Positions 6,225-12,955 of a stretch of DNA of 13,968 nt are shown here, piece by piece. Source of the stretch: an uncultured Elusimicrobium sp. (lineage in GTDB: Bacteria > Elusimicrobiota > Elusimicrobia > Elusimicrobiales > Elusimicrobiaceae). Positions within the stretch are counted from its first letter, which is position 1. Each line of letters starts with the position of its first letter. Position numbers and translations under genes: made by a program. The stretch spans positions 1 through 13,968 of the forward strand of contig CAMGSK010000023.1 in assembly GCA_946061795.1 (NCBI GenBank), given 5' to 3'. The notes under the pieces were generated by a model, which did not search any database, was not told where the DNA came from, and saw nothing but the letters and a program-made list of their open reading frames with translations.

Positions 6225-6641
6225 ATGAAAGTGAAAAAATTGCACCCCGATGCTTTACTCCCCCGCCGCGCGCACCCGACTGACTCCGGCGCGGACTTGT
6301 TTGCTTTGCAACGCACCGTGCTGGCGCCGCGCGCCATTACGTACGTGCATACCGGCATCGCCGTGGAACTGCCGGAAAATACGTCCGGCATTATCTGGGG
6401 CAAAAGCTCCGTAGAAAGCAAAGGCATTAAAGCCATGGCCGGGCTGGTGGACGCGCCGTACCGCGGAGAACTGATTGTTTGCATGTACAATTTAAACGAA
6501 ACGGAATTTGTCTTTGAACAAGGACAAAAAGTGGCGCAGCTGGTCGTGCTGCCCACCTTGTACCCGGATTTTGAAGAAACCGAAGAACTGACCGGCACCG
6601 CGCGCGGAAGCGGCGGATTTGGCAGTACGGGCACGCATTAA
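6225..6641 (+). CDS. dut: dUTP diphosphatase (dUTPase)
   Basis: Hydrolyses dUTP to dUMP and diphosphate, keeping uracil out of DNA and feeding thymidylate synthesis. The 138-residue length is typical of the homotrimeric enzyme. All five motifs are visible: DSGADLFA (residues 20-27), GKSSVESKG (59-67, with Lys at the position usually Arg), GLVDAPYRGE (73-82, catalytic Asp76 and uracil-stacking Tyr79), GQKVAQLVV, and the P-loop-like RGSGGFGSTG at the C terminus. The ATG at 6225 starts four bases after the HEAT stop. Only a weak GAG lies upstream, so translation may depend on coupling. The TAATG at 6218-6222 gives an ATG in another frame that is not used. A bidirectional hairpin follows. Confidence 0.96.
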   Translation: MKVKKLHPDALLPRRAHPTDSGADLFALQRTVLAPRAITYVHTGIAVELPENTSGIIWGKSSVESKGIKAMAGLVDAPYRGELIVCMYNLNETEFVFEQGQKVAQLVVLPTLYPDFEETEELTGTARGSGGFGSTGTH

Positions 6642-6672
6642 TTTTATATCAAAAGTTATTTTGCCCAATAGA

Positions 6673-6708
6673 AAAGCGCTCTCCGTAAATTCGGAGAGCG
6701 CTTTGTTA
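6673..6708. terminator. Bidirectional terminator between dut and prepilin 2
   Basis: A perfect 13-base-pair stem (6673-6685 with 6692-6704) with a six-base loop TAAATT lies between convergent genes. The plus-strand exit is GCGCTTTGTT and the minus-strand exit is GCGCTTTTCT, so both directions have short T runs. Confidence 0.88.
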
Positions 6709-6715
6709 AGAGGTG

Positions 6716-7201
6716 CTAGTTCAAATAACAGAAACCGTCTTCGTTTACCGTACAGGAAAAATATGAAGAGCAATTCGCTCCCTTGCATTTCCTCTCTGAA
6801 AGCTGGCCTTTATTTAACTGGTATATCAATGTAGCGCTATCTCTGGAAGATAATGACATTTCACACCTGCTCCCTATCCAGTGATTGCAACCGCGGGAGT
6901 CATCTGTTCCAATAGTAAAATATTTTAATTCCGGCAATTCAATGTCTAGATTGTCCCCTTTGTAGTTGGGGTACATGTCATCATAATCGCCGTTAGCCAG
7001 ATAATAAATGCTTTGCGCATCCGCTATGGCTTTGATCGCCACCATAGCTTCCGTCCCCCGCGCTTTCTTGACCGCTTTGGTATATTGTGGCAACGCAATG
7101 CTGGACAGAATGCCGATGATTAAAACGACTACCAACAGCTCTATCAGCGTAAACCCGGCGTTTTTTACGCCCAAGAATGATTTTTGATAAATTTTGTTCA
7201 T
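6716..7201 (-). CDS. Type IV prepilin/pseudopilin-like protein (prepilin 2)
   Basis: The 161-residue product has a 16-residue basic leader ending in Gly16, cleaved before Phe17, with Glu21 at +5 and a long hydrophobic helix, then LPQYTKAVKKAR. Residues 15-44 are identical to residues 18-47 of prepilin 1. The heads then diverge: this one has the ADAQSIYYLANGDYDD-type segment that often follows in this family, and a C terminus with five Cys residues (RKCKGANCSSYFSC and GFCYLN), likely disulfide-linked after export. It is processed by prepilin peptidase and assembled in a pilus or pseudopilus; which one cannot be decided here. The ATG at 7201 follows an extended -10 by six bases with no RBS. It is monocistronic and ends against the dut terminator. 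Confidence 0.92.
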   Translation of the reverse strand: MNKIYQKSFLGVKNAGFTLIELLVVVLIIGILSSIALPQYTKAVKKARGTEAMVAIKAIADAQSIYYLANGDYDDMYPNYKGDNLDIELPELKYFTIGTDDSRGCNHWIGSRCEMSLSSRDSATLIYQLNKGQLSERKCKGANCSSYFSCTVNEDGFCYLN

Positions 7202-7207
7202 ACGTAA

Positions 7208-7235
7208 AATTTATCAAAAAAAAAAAATGCGTCAA
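7208..7235 (-). promoter_or_regulatory. Promoter of prepilin 2, leaderless, with a T12 spacer
   Basis: On the minus strand TTGACG (7230-7235) is followed by a 16-base spacer containing twelve consecutive T residues, then TAAATT (7208-7213) with a TGA extension, then TTACGT and ATG. It is the only -35 close to consensus among the six-base-gap promoters here. Confidence 0.6.
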
Positions 7236-7304
7236 GCCCCTTCAAAAAATATCCGTTTCCGCCGGGTAAAATTTGGATTTACTTTGAAGCGTTCTCTCCG
7301 ACAA

Positions 7305-7348
7305 AAAGACCGCATTAGAAAGCAGATTTTGCTTAAAATGCGGTCTTT
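7305..7348 (-). terminator. Terminator of the MATE transporter gene (possibly bidirectional)
   Basis: AAAGACCGCATT (7305-7316) pairs with AATGCGGTCTTT (7337-7348), and a nested stem AAGCA/TGCTT (7320-7324, 7330-7334) extends it. On the minus strand the stem ends GCGGTCTTTTTG. It is about 70 bases after the MATE stop. The rest of the gap 7202-7420 shows only the prepilin 2 promoter. Confidence 0.78.
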
Positions 7349-7420
7349 CGTTTTCGCTTACCAAACCGACAGAATCCTCTTCCGGTCCGTGACGCGCCGA
7401 GGGCCAAACCCCGCACCGGC

Positions 7421-8791
7421 CTAGTTGCCCGTCACGCGGATATTTTTCCATTTTCCGGACAGAAAACGCCACAGCATTACCACTGCCGTCAACGCCGCGT
7501 AAAATGTCAGCCAGCTCCACACCATAAACACCCCGCCGTGCAATTTGTACACCAACAGCCAAGTGCCAGGAATCAAAAGTCCCCACGCGCATATCAGCAT
7601 TACCAGCATGTAGAATTTCGTGTCCCCCGCGCCGCGTATGGCTTCGCCGAAAATTAAATACGTCGCGTCAAAAAGCACGAAAAAGCTGATCAGTTTCATC
7701 AACGGATACGTTTTGGCGGAAATGGCCGCCGCATCGGCGGAAGAAGCGGGAATAAACAACCCCACAAAAAGCGGGGCAAAGAAAAAGAACGCCACGCCGA
7801 CCGCCCCGGCATAGGCATAGCCTATTTTACAAGCGTTTGTCACCACCCGCACGCTCAAATCAGGGCGGTTTAAACCTTGGTATTTACTGACCAGAATCTG
7901 TATGCCGATTCCCAATCCCAACAGCACCACAAACACTACCGGCTGCATAGACATCACCACATTGCTGGCCTGAAGAGAAATCACGTCAATGTTGCCAATC
8001 ATAAACGTAAACAGCGTAAAAGACATAATATCCATCAAGAACCCGAACCCGTTGGGCAGTCCAAAGCGCAGCAGCCGCGAAAAGACGGGCTTGTAAAATC
8101 CGGCCAGTTTGGCCACTTTAAACGTCTTGCGTACACGGCCGGCAAACAATAAACTCCCAAATACCAGCGTCATCGCCCCCGCACTCAACACGGTGGCCCA
8201 CGCCGCTCCGGCGATACCCATTTCCGCAAACCCCAATTTGCCGAAAATCATGACATAATCCAAAAAGATGTTCACCACGTTCCCGCACACGGCCACCCAC
8301 ATGGGGACTTTGGTTTTTCCGCGGCCGCTGAAAAAGCTGGCCAGCGCATTGTTAATGACAGACAAACCGCCAAAGAGGTTCAAAATGCCGAAATATTTCA
8401 GTTCTAGCGGCGTGACGGCCGCTCCGTGGTCAAACAAACGGATCACCCAGTTTCCGGCCGGAGTTAAAGAAGCCAGCACAACGGAAGAAAGCACCGCCAG
8501 CAAAATTCCCTGCCACAAAGACACCGTGACGGAAGCGTATTTTTTCTGTGCGTAATACTGTGAAATAAACACGCTGGTATAGCTGGCTAACCCCATAAAC
8601 ATAGAACCGAACGTCATGGCCAGCACCCCCGCCGGCACGCACGCGGCCAGCGCGTCATGGCTGTACCAGGCCAAAAACATGCGGTCCACAAACTGCATCA
8701 CCACCTGGGCGGCCATCGTGACGATTAACGGATAAGACAACAACCACAATTCCGAAAGAGACGCCTCTTTCACCGCTTTCTTTCCCAACAT
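7421..8791 (-). CDS. MATE-family efflux transporter
   Basis: An inner-membrane antiporter of the NorM/DinF type that exports cationic or toxic compounds in exchange for Na+ or H+; the substrate cannot be read from sequence. The 456 residues fit the family, and the hydrophobicity pattern fits about twelve membrane segments in two MatE halves. Family-like features include the N-terminal LSYPLIVTMAAQVVMQFVDRMFLAWYS and the ASFFSGRGKTKVPMWVAVCGNVVNIFLDYVMIFG segment in the first half, and FGLPNGFGFLMDIMSF opening the second half. The ATG at 8791 has AGGAG (8798-8802) six bases upstream. That RBS starts right behind the csp terminator with no room for a promoter, so expression probably depends on read-through from csp. 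Confidence 0.93.
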   Translation of the reverse strand: MLGKKAVKEASLSELWLLSYPLIVTMAAQVVMQFVDRMFLAWYSHDALAACVPAGVLAMTFGSMFMGLASYTSVFISQYYAQKKYASVTVSLWQGILLAVLSSVVLASLTPAGNWVIRLFDHGAAVTPLELKYFGILNLFGGLSVINNALASFFSGRGKTKVPMWVAVCGNVVNIFLDYVMIFGKLGFAEMGIAGAAWATVLSAGAMTLVFGSLLFAGRVRKTFKVAKLAGFYKPVFSRLLRFGLPNGFGFLMDIMSFTLFTFMIGNIDVISLQASNVVMSMQPVVFVVLLGLGIGIQILVSKYQGLNRPDLSVRVVTNACKIGYAYAGAVGVAFFFFAPLFVGLFIPASSADAAAISAKTYPLMKLISFFVLFDATYLIFGEAIRGAGDTKFYMLVMLICAWGLLIPGTWLLVYKLHGGVFMVWSWLTFYAALTAVVMLWRFLSGKWKNIRVTGN

Positions 8792-8810
8792 TTTTTACTC
8801 CTGTCGCATT

Positions 8811-8839
8811 AAAAAACCCGCGCCCTGAAGCGCGGGTTT
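8811..8839 (-). terminator. Rho-independent terminator between csp and the MATE gene
   Basis: AAACCCGCGC (8814-8823) and GCGCGGGTTT (8830-8839) form a ten-base-pair stem with a six-base loop; on the minus strand it ends in GGGTTTTTTAAT. The MATE ribosome binding site begins nine bases past the T run. Confidence 0.88.
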
Positions 8840-8861
8840 GAAAAGTCTAAAAAATAAAAAG

Positions 8862-9065
8862 TTATTTTTTAACGACTTTCACGGCTTTCGGGCCTTTTTC
8901 GGATTCGACGATTTCGAATTCCACTTCCTGGCCTTCGGCTAAGGTTTTGAAACCATCGCCCTGAATTTCCTGGTAGTGCACAAAGAGATCTTTAGAACCG
9001 TCTTCGGGCGTGATGAAACCATAACCTTTCTGGTCGTTAAACCACTTCACTTTTCCGTTTGCCAT
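8862..9065 (-). CDS. csp: Cold-shock domain protein (CspA family)
   Basis: A 67-residue single OB-fold protein that binds single-stranded RNA/DNA and acts as an RNA chaperone in the cytoplasm. The sequence shows [15 protein letters not shown] with RNP1 (KGYGFI, residues 13-18) and RNP2 (LFVHY, 27-31; usually VFVHF), then the GxxVEFEI and GPKAVKV strands of the family. The full family length is present. The start is supported by AAGGA in the leader. The mRNA appears to have a leader of about 57 bases that begins with a stem-loop, which suggests post-transcriptional control as known for other csp genes. It is divergent from ftcD and upstream of the MATE gene. Confidence 0.96.
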   Translation of the reverse strand: MANGKVKWFNDQKGYGFITPEDGSKDLFVHYQEIQGDGFKTLAEGQEVEFEIVESEKGPKAVKVVKK

Positions 9066-9097
9066 TTTACTTTTTACTTCCTTGTATTATTTATCTC

Positions 9098-9122
9098 AGA
9101 TACTTAAACTTAATAAGTATCT
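9098..9122 (-). promoter_or_regulatory. Hairpin at the predicted 5' end of csp mRNA
   Basis: AGATACTTA (9098-9106) and TAAGTATCT (9114-9122) are perfect reverse complements with a seven-base loop. The predicted start of transcription is at or near 9122, so the stem would be the first structure on the message. It is AT-rich, hence temperature-sensitive, and is not followed by a T run. Confidence 0.6.
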
Positions 9123-9128
9123 ATATGT

Positions 9129-9137
9129 ATTATAGCA
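9129..9137 (-). promoter_or_regulatory. Extended -10 promoter of csp
   Basis: The minus strand reads TGCTATAAT. Start near 9122. No clear -35 element is visible in the AT-rich sequence upstream. Confidence 0.65.
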
Positions 9138-9177
9138 TAACTTTTTATTTTTCACACGGATTTTCCTCTTCCGTTTT

Positions 9178-9186
9178 TGCTATAGT
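9178..9186 (+). promoter_or_regulatory. Extended -10 promoter, leaderless, of ftcD
   Basis: TGCTATAGT is followed by AAACGC and then the ATG at 9193. The six-base gap leaves no space for a Shine-Dalgarno sequence. Confidence 0.6.
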
Positions 9187-9192
9187 AAACGC

Positions 9193-10179
9193 ATGAAGCT
9201 TATAGAAGCCGTCCCCAATGTATCCGAAGGGAAAAACACCGCGGTCCTGCACGCGCTGGCCGCCGTTCTGCGCCGAAGCGGCGTAAAACTGCTGGGCACG
9301 GATTCCAATTCCGACGCCAACCGCACCGTGTTTACGCTGGCCGGAGAGCCGAACGCCGTGACGGAAGCGCTGTTTGATTTTATCCGGTCCGCTACGCAAC
9401 TAGTGGACATGAAACGCCAGAGCGGCGCGCATCCGCGTCTGGGTGCGGTGGACGTATGCCCTCTGGTGCCCCTGCAAAATATTTCACTAAAAGAAACCGC
9501 CGCGCTGGCCCGAGACTTAGGCCGGCGCGCCGGGACAGAACTGGGCTTGCCGGTGTATCTCTACGAGGCGGCCGCGGCCGTGCCCGAACGGCGGAATCTG
9601 GCCTTTTTGCGCAAAGGAGAATACGAAAACCTGCCGCAAAAACTCCGAGAACTGCCGCCGGATTTCGGCCCGGCGGAGTTTTCCCCCTCCGTGCAAAAAA
9701 CGGGCGCGTGCGTCATCGGCGCGCGGAATTTTCTGATTGCGTTCAATGTCTCTTTAAACACCGAAAACGTTTCCGCCGCCAAAGCAATCGCCTCCGTCCT
9801 GCGAGAAAAAAACGGCGGCTTAAAAGCCGTCAAAGCCATCGGCTGGTATATGCAAGATTACAGCTGCGCGCAAGTGTCGTTTAATTTGACAGACTTCCGC
9901 CAAACGGGCCTGGCCCAAGTTTTTGAAGCCTGCCGCCGGGAAGCCGGGCGGAGAGGACTGGACGTGACGGGGAGTGAACTGATTGGTCTTTTGCCGCAGG
10001 AAGCGCTCTTAAACGCCGGGAAGTTTTACGCCCCGGCGCAGACGGACACGGAGGTTTTGATGCAAACCGCCGTACACTGCCTGGGGCTAAACAAAATCCG
10101 CCCCTTTGGCATCAAGGAACGGATATTAGAATATCAACTGGAAGACCTCGGCGGTTGCAGTGGGAAATCGTTTTCTTAA
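9193..10179 (+). CDS. ftcD: Glutamate formimidoyltransferase
   Basis: Transfers the formimino group from formiminoglutamate, the product of histidine breakdown, to tetrahydrofolate, giving glutamate and 5-formimino-THF. The 328 residues cover the two formiminotransferase subdomains only. Seen motifs are IEAVPNVSEGKN (residues 4-15), SDANRTVFTLAGEP (40-53) and RQSGAHPRLGAVDVCPLVP around His80, the equivalent of the catalytic His of the mammalian enzyme, plus the C-terminal PFGIKERILEYQL. The cyclodeaminase domain with its PGGGS loop, fused in mammals, is absent, as in many bacteria. The start is fixed by the family N terminus and by the promoter six bases upstream. No other histidine-degradation gene is in the window. 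No terminator is visible in the 57 bases before the convergent ksgA. Confidence 0.93.
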   Translation: MKLIEAVPNVSEGKNTAVLHALAAVLRRSGVKLLGTDSNSDANRTVFTLAGEPNAVTEALFDFIRSATQLVDMKRQSGAHPRLGAVDVCPLVPLQNISLKETAALARDLGRRAGTELGLPVYLYEAAAAVPERRNLAFLRKGEYENLPQKLRELPPDFGPAEFSPSVQKTGACVIGARNFLIAFNVSLNTENVSAAKAIASVLREKNGGLKAVKAIGWYMQDYSCAQVSFNLTDFRQTGLAQVFEACRREAGRRGLDVTGSELIGLLPQEALLNAGKFYAPAQTDTEVLMQTAVHCLGLNKIRPFGIKERILEYQLEDLGGCSGKSFS

Positions 10180-10236
10180 ACATTAAAACAATCTGACGTT
10201 GAGCTTCTGGCCAAGGCCGTGGCCGACGCTCCTTTC

Positions 10237-11001
10237 CTACCCCAACAGCTCATCCAGCTTCACATAGGTTTCCAAAGAAATTTGCTCTGCACGCACCGAT
10301 GCAGGCATCTGCAGACGCGCCAACGCTTCCTGTATGCGCCGCTTGTCAAACCCGCACAAAGATAAGGAATTAAACAGCGTCTTCCGCCGGTGTGCAAACG
10401 CCGCCTTCACCAAACGGACAAATTTCGGCCAGCGTGTTTCGTCGGCAAACGGCGTTTCTTTTTTCTTAAACGTCAGCACCATACTCTCCACTTTGGGCGG
10501 AGGATTAAAACAGGCTTTCCCCACTTTAAGCAAAGGCTTCACCTCGGCGCGCAATTGGCTCAGTATGCTCAGCGGGCCGTATCCTTCCCCTCCCTCTTTT
10601 GCCAGTATGCGCTGCGCCTGTTCCTTTTGAAACATAAAAACCGCCCCCGAGAAATACCGCCAAGACAAAACCTTGTCCAAAATTTCCGCCGCATCAATGT
10701 ACGGCAAATTACTGACGAAAAACGTCGGACTGGCGGGCAAAGAAGCCAAATCAAATTTTAAAAAATCGGACAAAACGATTTTCCCTTCCAGTTCCGGCCA
10801 ACGCGCCAAAAGAACCTCACGCATTTGCGGGTCAATCTCCACCAAGGTAAAATTTTCAAACTCTTTTTTCAACAATTTTTCCGTCAGTGCTCCGCGCCCC
10901 GGACCGATTTCCACCGCATTGCACAGGCCTTCCGGCACGGCTGCGGCAATCGCGTCAATTACGCGAATGTCTTTCAGAAAATGCTGTCCGTATTTTCTCA
11001 T
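10237..11001 (-). CDS. rsmA (ksgA): 16S rRNA dimethyladenosine transferase
   Basis: Uses S-adenosylmethionine to dimethylate two adjacent adenines in the 3' terminal hairpin of 16S rRNA (A1518/A1519 in E. coli) late in small-subunit assembly. The 254-residue product begins directly with YGQHFL (residues 4-9), then the SAM-binding EIGPGRGALT (31-40), the acidic motif VEID (54-57), SNLPY (97-101, motif IV) and FNPPPKVES (165-173). All are diagnostic of KsgA/Dim1. The N terminus is short, as in minimal KsgA proteins. The ATG at 11001 overlaps the TGA of the TPR gene (ATGA, four bases), with GGAGG just upstream, so translation is probably coupled. It is convergent with ftcD. Confidence 0.96.
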   Translation of the reverse strand: MRKYGQHFLKDIRVIDAIAAAVPEGLCNAVEIGPGRGALTEKLLKKEFENFTLVEIDPQMREVLLARWPELEGKIVLSDFLKFDLASLPASPTFFVSNLPYIDAAEILDKVLSWRYFSGAVFMFQKEQAQRILAKEGGEGYGPLSILSQLRAEVKPLLKVGKACFNPPPKVESMVLTFKKKETPFADETRWPKFVRLVKAAFAHRRKTLFNSLSLCGFDKRRIQEALARLQMPASVRAEQISLETYVKLDELLG

Positions 11002-12671
11002 TCTTCCTCCAGGGCGGCCAAATTACGTTTGGCGGTCGCATGATCTGGCTGCAAAAGAAGCGCCTGTTTATAATACGCCGCGGCAGCTTGGTCGTCTGCG
11101 GCAATGACGGCCGCCGTTCCCAAGCCCAAAAGCGGCAGCGGGTCCGCGGCAGACGCCGTCTGAGCGGTCTCAAAGGCACGCGTTCCGTCCGCGGCGTTTC
11201 CCAATAGCAAAGCCGCCAATCCGCGCAAAATAAAACTTTCCGCATCCCCCGTTTGAACAGTACGCTCATCCAAATCCGGCACGATTTCTTCCACATACCG
11301 CAGCCATGTTTTTCCCGTCACCCACAGCCCCATATCATTGCCCACAATGCGGGGGTCATAGACGGCTTTGGGCGGTGCGGAGCGCTGCTGCGTCAGCGCG
11401 GACGGGGAAGCGTAATCCGGCGTACGCCCGCTCAGCGTCATACCGACGTTGTATTTCCCCGCAGCCGAGGATACGACTCGCCGCAGTTCGTCGGCCAGCT
11501 CTTTTACCTGCGCGGCGCGCGCGGCGGCCTCCGTCCCGCTTAATACAAAACTGCGCCGGAAAGATACGGCGGACGCGCCCTCTGAACCGCGCCCGCGCAG
11601 GGTCTCGTACGCTTCGGCAAATTTGCTTTTTTCCGGCTCTCTGGGCGAAGAAAGCGGATCAAAATCCAAAGCCGCTTCCACCACCACGTCTTTGGCCGGG
11701 GGCACTTTTAACAGGCTGGCTTGAAAGCGTTCAATCTGCTCCCGGAAAGAACGCTCATCCCGTCCGGCGGCGCGGTACACGGCGTTCAGGGCCAGGCCGT
11801 CGGCCTTGAAACGGGAGACGGAAAACGCTTCCTCCGTCACGGCGCGGGCTTTGGCCGGTTCTCCCCTCCGCAAAAGCAGCCACGCATAGCGCAGACGGGC
11901 GGTAAAATCTCCGGGTTTGGTTTTGACGGCTTTCTTGTAATATTTCAAAGCGGCCGCATAATTTTCGCGCTTTTCATACAAAGCGGCCAGCGCCAGCTGC
12001 GCGTCTTCATAATTATAAAAATACTTCAGCGCTTTTTTATAAGACTCTTCGGCCAATTGGTCGCGTCCCAAAAAATCATACAGTCCGCCCAACTGATAAT
12101 GAAACAAAGGTTCTTTGGGCGCCAGTTCCACCGCGCGGCGGTATTCGTCCAACGCTTTGTCCCATTCCTTCTGCGCGGCGTAGGTGGAACCAAGGTTCAT
12201 GTGCGTGTCGGCCTTGTAAGGATTCAGTTCTTCAGCCGCCAAAAAATTTTCCTGCGCCTGCACGATGTCGCCTTTCCAACCCCAAGCGATACCGAGCAGC
12301 TGGTAGCCCATGGCGTTTTGCGGGTCCAGACGCAAAGCCTCGCGGTATTCGGTCATTGCGCCGTCCACCCTGCCGCTCCAATAAAGGGAAGCCCCGTATA
12401 ACAGGTGAGGCAGAGGGTCCTGAGGATTTTTGATAACGGCTTTGGCAAAAGAATTCGCCGCATCCCGGTGACGGGAAGCGGCCATTTCTCCCATGCCCCG
12501 GCGCATGTCGGAAACGGACTGCTCCCGCATGATACGGTCCCAGACGGTTTGGGAATAGTCCGTCTTTACTTCCTGCCTGCCCAAATTAAAAGGAAAAAAT
12601 GCCCGAGCGCCCGGCGCAAAGACGCACAAAAACAAAACGGCCGCCCCTATCACGCGAGAAGAGATTTTCAT
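10998..12671 (-). CDS. Exported tetratricopeptide-repeat protein
   Basis: The 557-residue product has a signal peptide (residues 1-24, hydrophobic VIGAAVLFLCVFAPGARA) and so acts in the periplasm or envelope. Roughly residues 55-300 are tandem TPRs, seen as repeated helix pairs with the A-x-x-x-Y/F and LxPxN/D spacing (for example EYREALRLDPQNAMGYQLLGIA, EYRRAVELAPKEPLFHYQLGGLY and YYKKAVKTKPGDFTARLRYAW). A middle region of about 180 residues is low in recognisable motifs, and two or three more TPR-like units close the protein (YYKQALLLQPDHATAKRNLA). TPR proteins of this kind are scaffolds for envelope complexes; the partner is unknown. The frame continues 36 codons upstream, but the ATG at 12671 begins the signal peptide and follows an extended -10 by six bases. 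It is co-transcribed with ksgA, with a four-base overlap. Confidence 0.87.
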   Translation of the reverse strand: MKISSRVIGAAVLFLCVFAPGARAFFPFNLGRQEVKTDYSQTVWDRIMREQSVSDMRRGMGEMAASRHRDAANSFAKAVIKNPQDPLPHLLYGASLYWSGRVDGAMTEYREALRLDPQNAMGYQLLGIAWGWKGDIVQAQENFLAAEELNPYKADTHMNLGSTYAAQKEWDKALDEYRRAVELAPKEPLFHYQLGGLYDFLGRDQLAEESYKKALKYFYNYEDAQLALAALYEKRENYAAALKYYKKAVKTKPGDFTARLRYAWLLLRRGEPAKARAVTEEAFSVSRFKADGLALNAVYRAAGRDERSFREQIERFQASLLKVPPAKDVVVEAALDFDPLSSPREPEKSKFAEAYETLRGRGSEGASAVSFRRSFVLSGTEAAARAAQVKELADELRRVVSSAAGKYNVGMTLSGRTPDYASPSALTQQRSAPPKAVYDPRIVGNDMGLWVTGKTWLRYVEEIVPDLDERTVQTGDAESFILRGLAALLLGNAADGTRAFETAQTASAADPLPLLGLGTAAVIAADDQAAAAYYKQALLLQPDHATAKRNLAALEEE

Positions 12672-12677
12672 GTAATT

Positions 12678-12686
12678 ATTGTAGCA
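12678..12686 (-). promoter_or_regulatory. Extended -10 promoter, leaderless, of the TPR-ksgA operon
   Basis: The minus strand reads TGCTACAAT, then AATTAC, then ATG. An additional TATAAT lies further upstream (about 12777-12782) and could give a longer transcript. Between them is a small hairpin (CCGCGC 12709-12714 with GCGCGG 12719-12724). Otherwise I see nothing in 12687-12916. Confidence 0.55.
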
Positions 12687-12909
12687 ATATTGCGCGTAGG
12701 TTTCACGCCCGCGCAAGCGCGCGGACGGCGAAAATTTGCTTAAAGTTTTTTGATACTTTTTTCCGGGGCAGAAAACCATTATATCGGGGCTTGGTTGGCC
12801 CAGCCACTTTTTGACATCGCCTAAAAAGCAGCCAAAAAAGCTAGTCAGCCGGAAAATAAAAACGGGGCCAAAAAGGGATATTTTTCAAACTCACCAGGAA
12901 GAAGCGGAC

Positions 12910-12939
12910 AAAAAAATCCCCCGGGGAAACCCCGGGGGA
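12910..12939 (-). terminator. Strong rho-independent terminator of the edge gene
   Basis: TCCCCCGGGG (12917-12926) and CCCCGGGGGA (12930-12939) form a perfect ten-base-pair, almost all G-C stem with a three-base loop; the minus strand then has seven T residues. Confidence 0.93.
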
Positions 12940-12955
12940 GATGAGAAGAATACTT

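Noticed and set aside
10186..10250. Coding-like stretch after ftcD (LKQSDVELLAKAVADAP in a plus frame), a possible cyclodeaminase remnant
   Set aside because: It does not resemble the cyclodeaminase start, has no PGGGS loop, and runs into antisense ksgA. It is too short to support a claim.
12672..12779. Longer start for the TPR protein
   Set aside because: It would put 36 basic and mixed residues before a clear signal peptide, and the promoter at 12678-12686 lies inside it.
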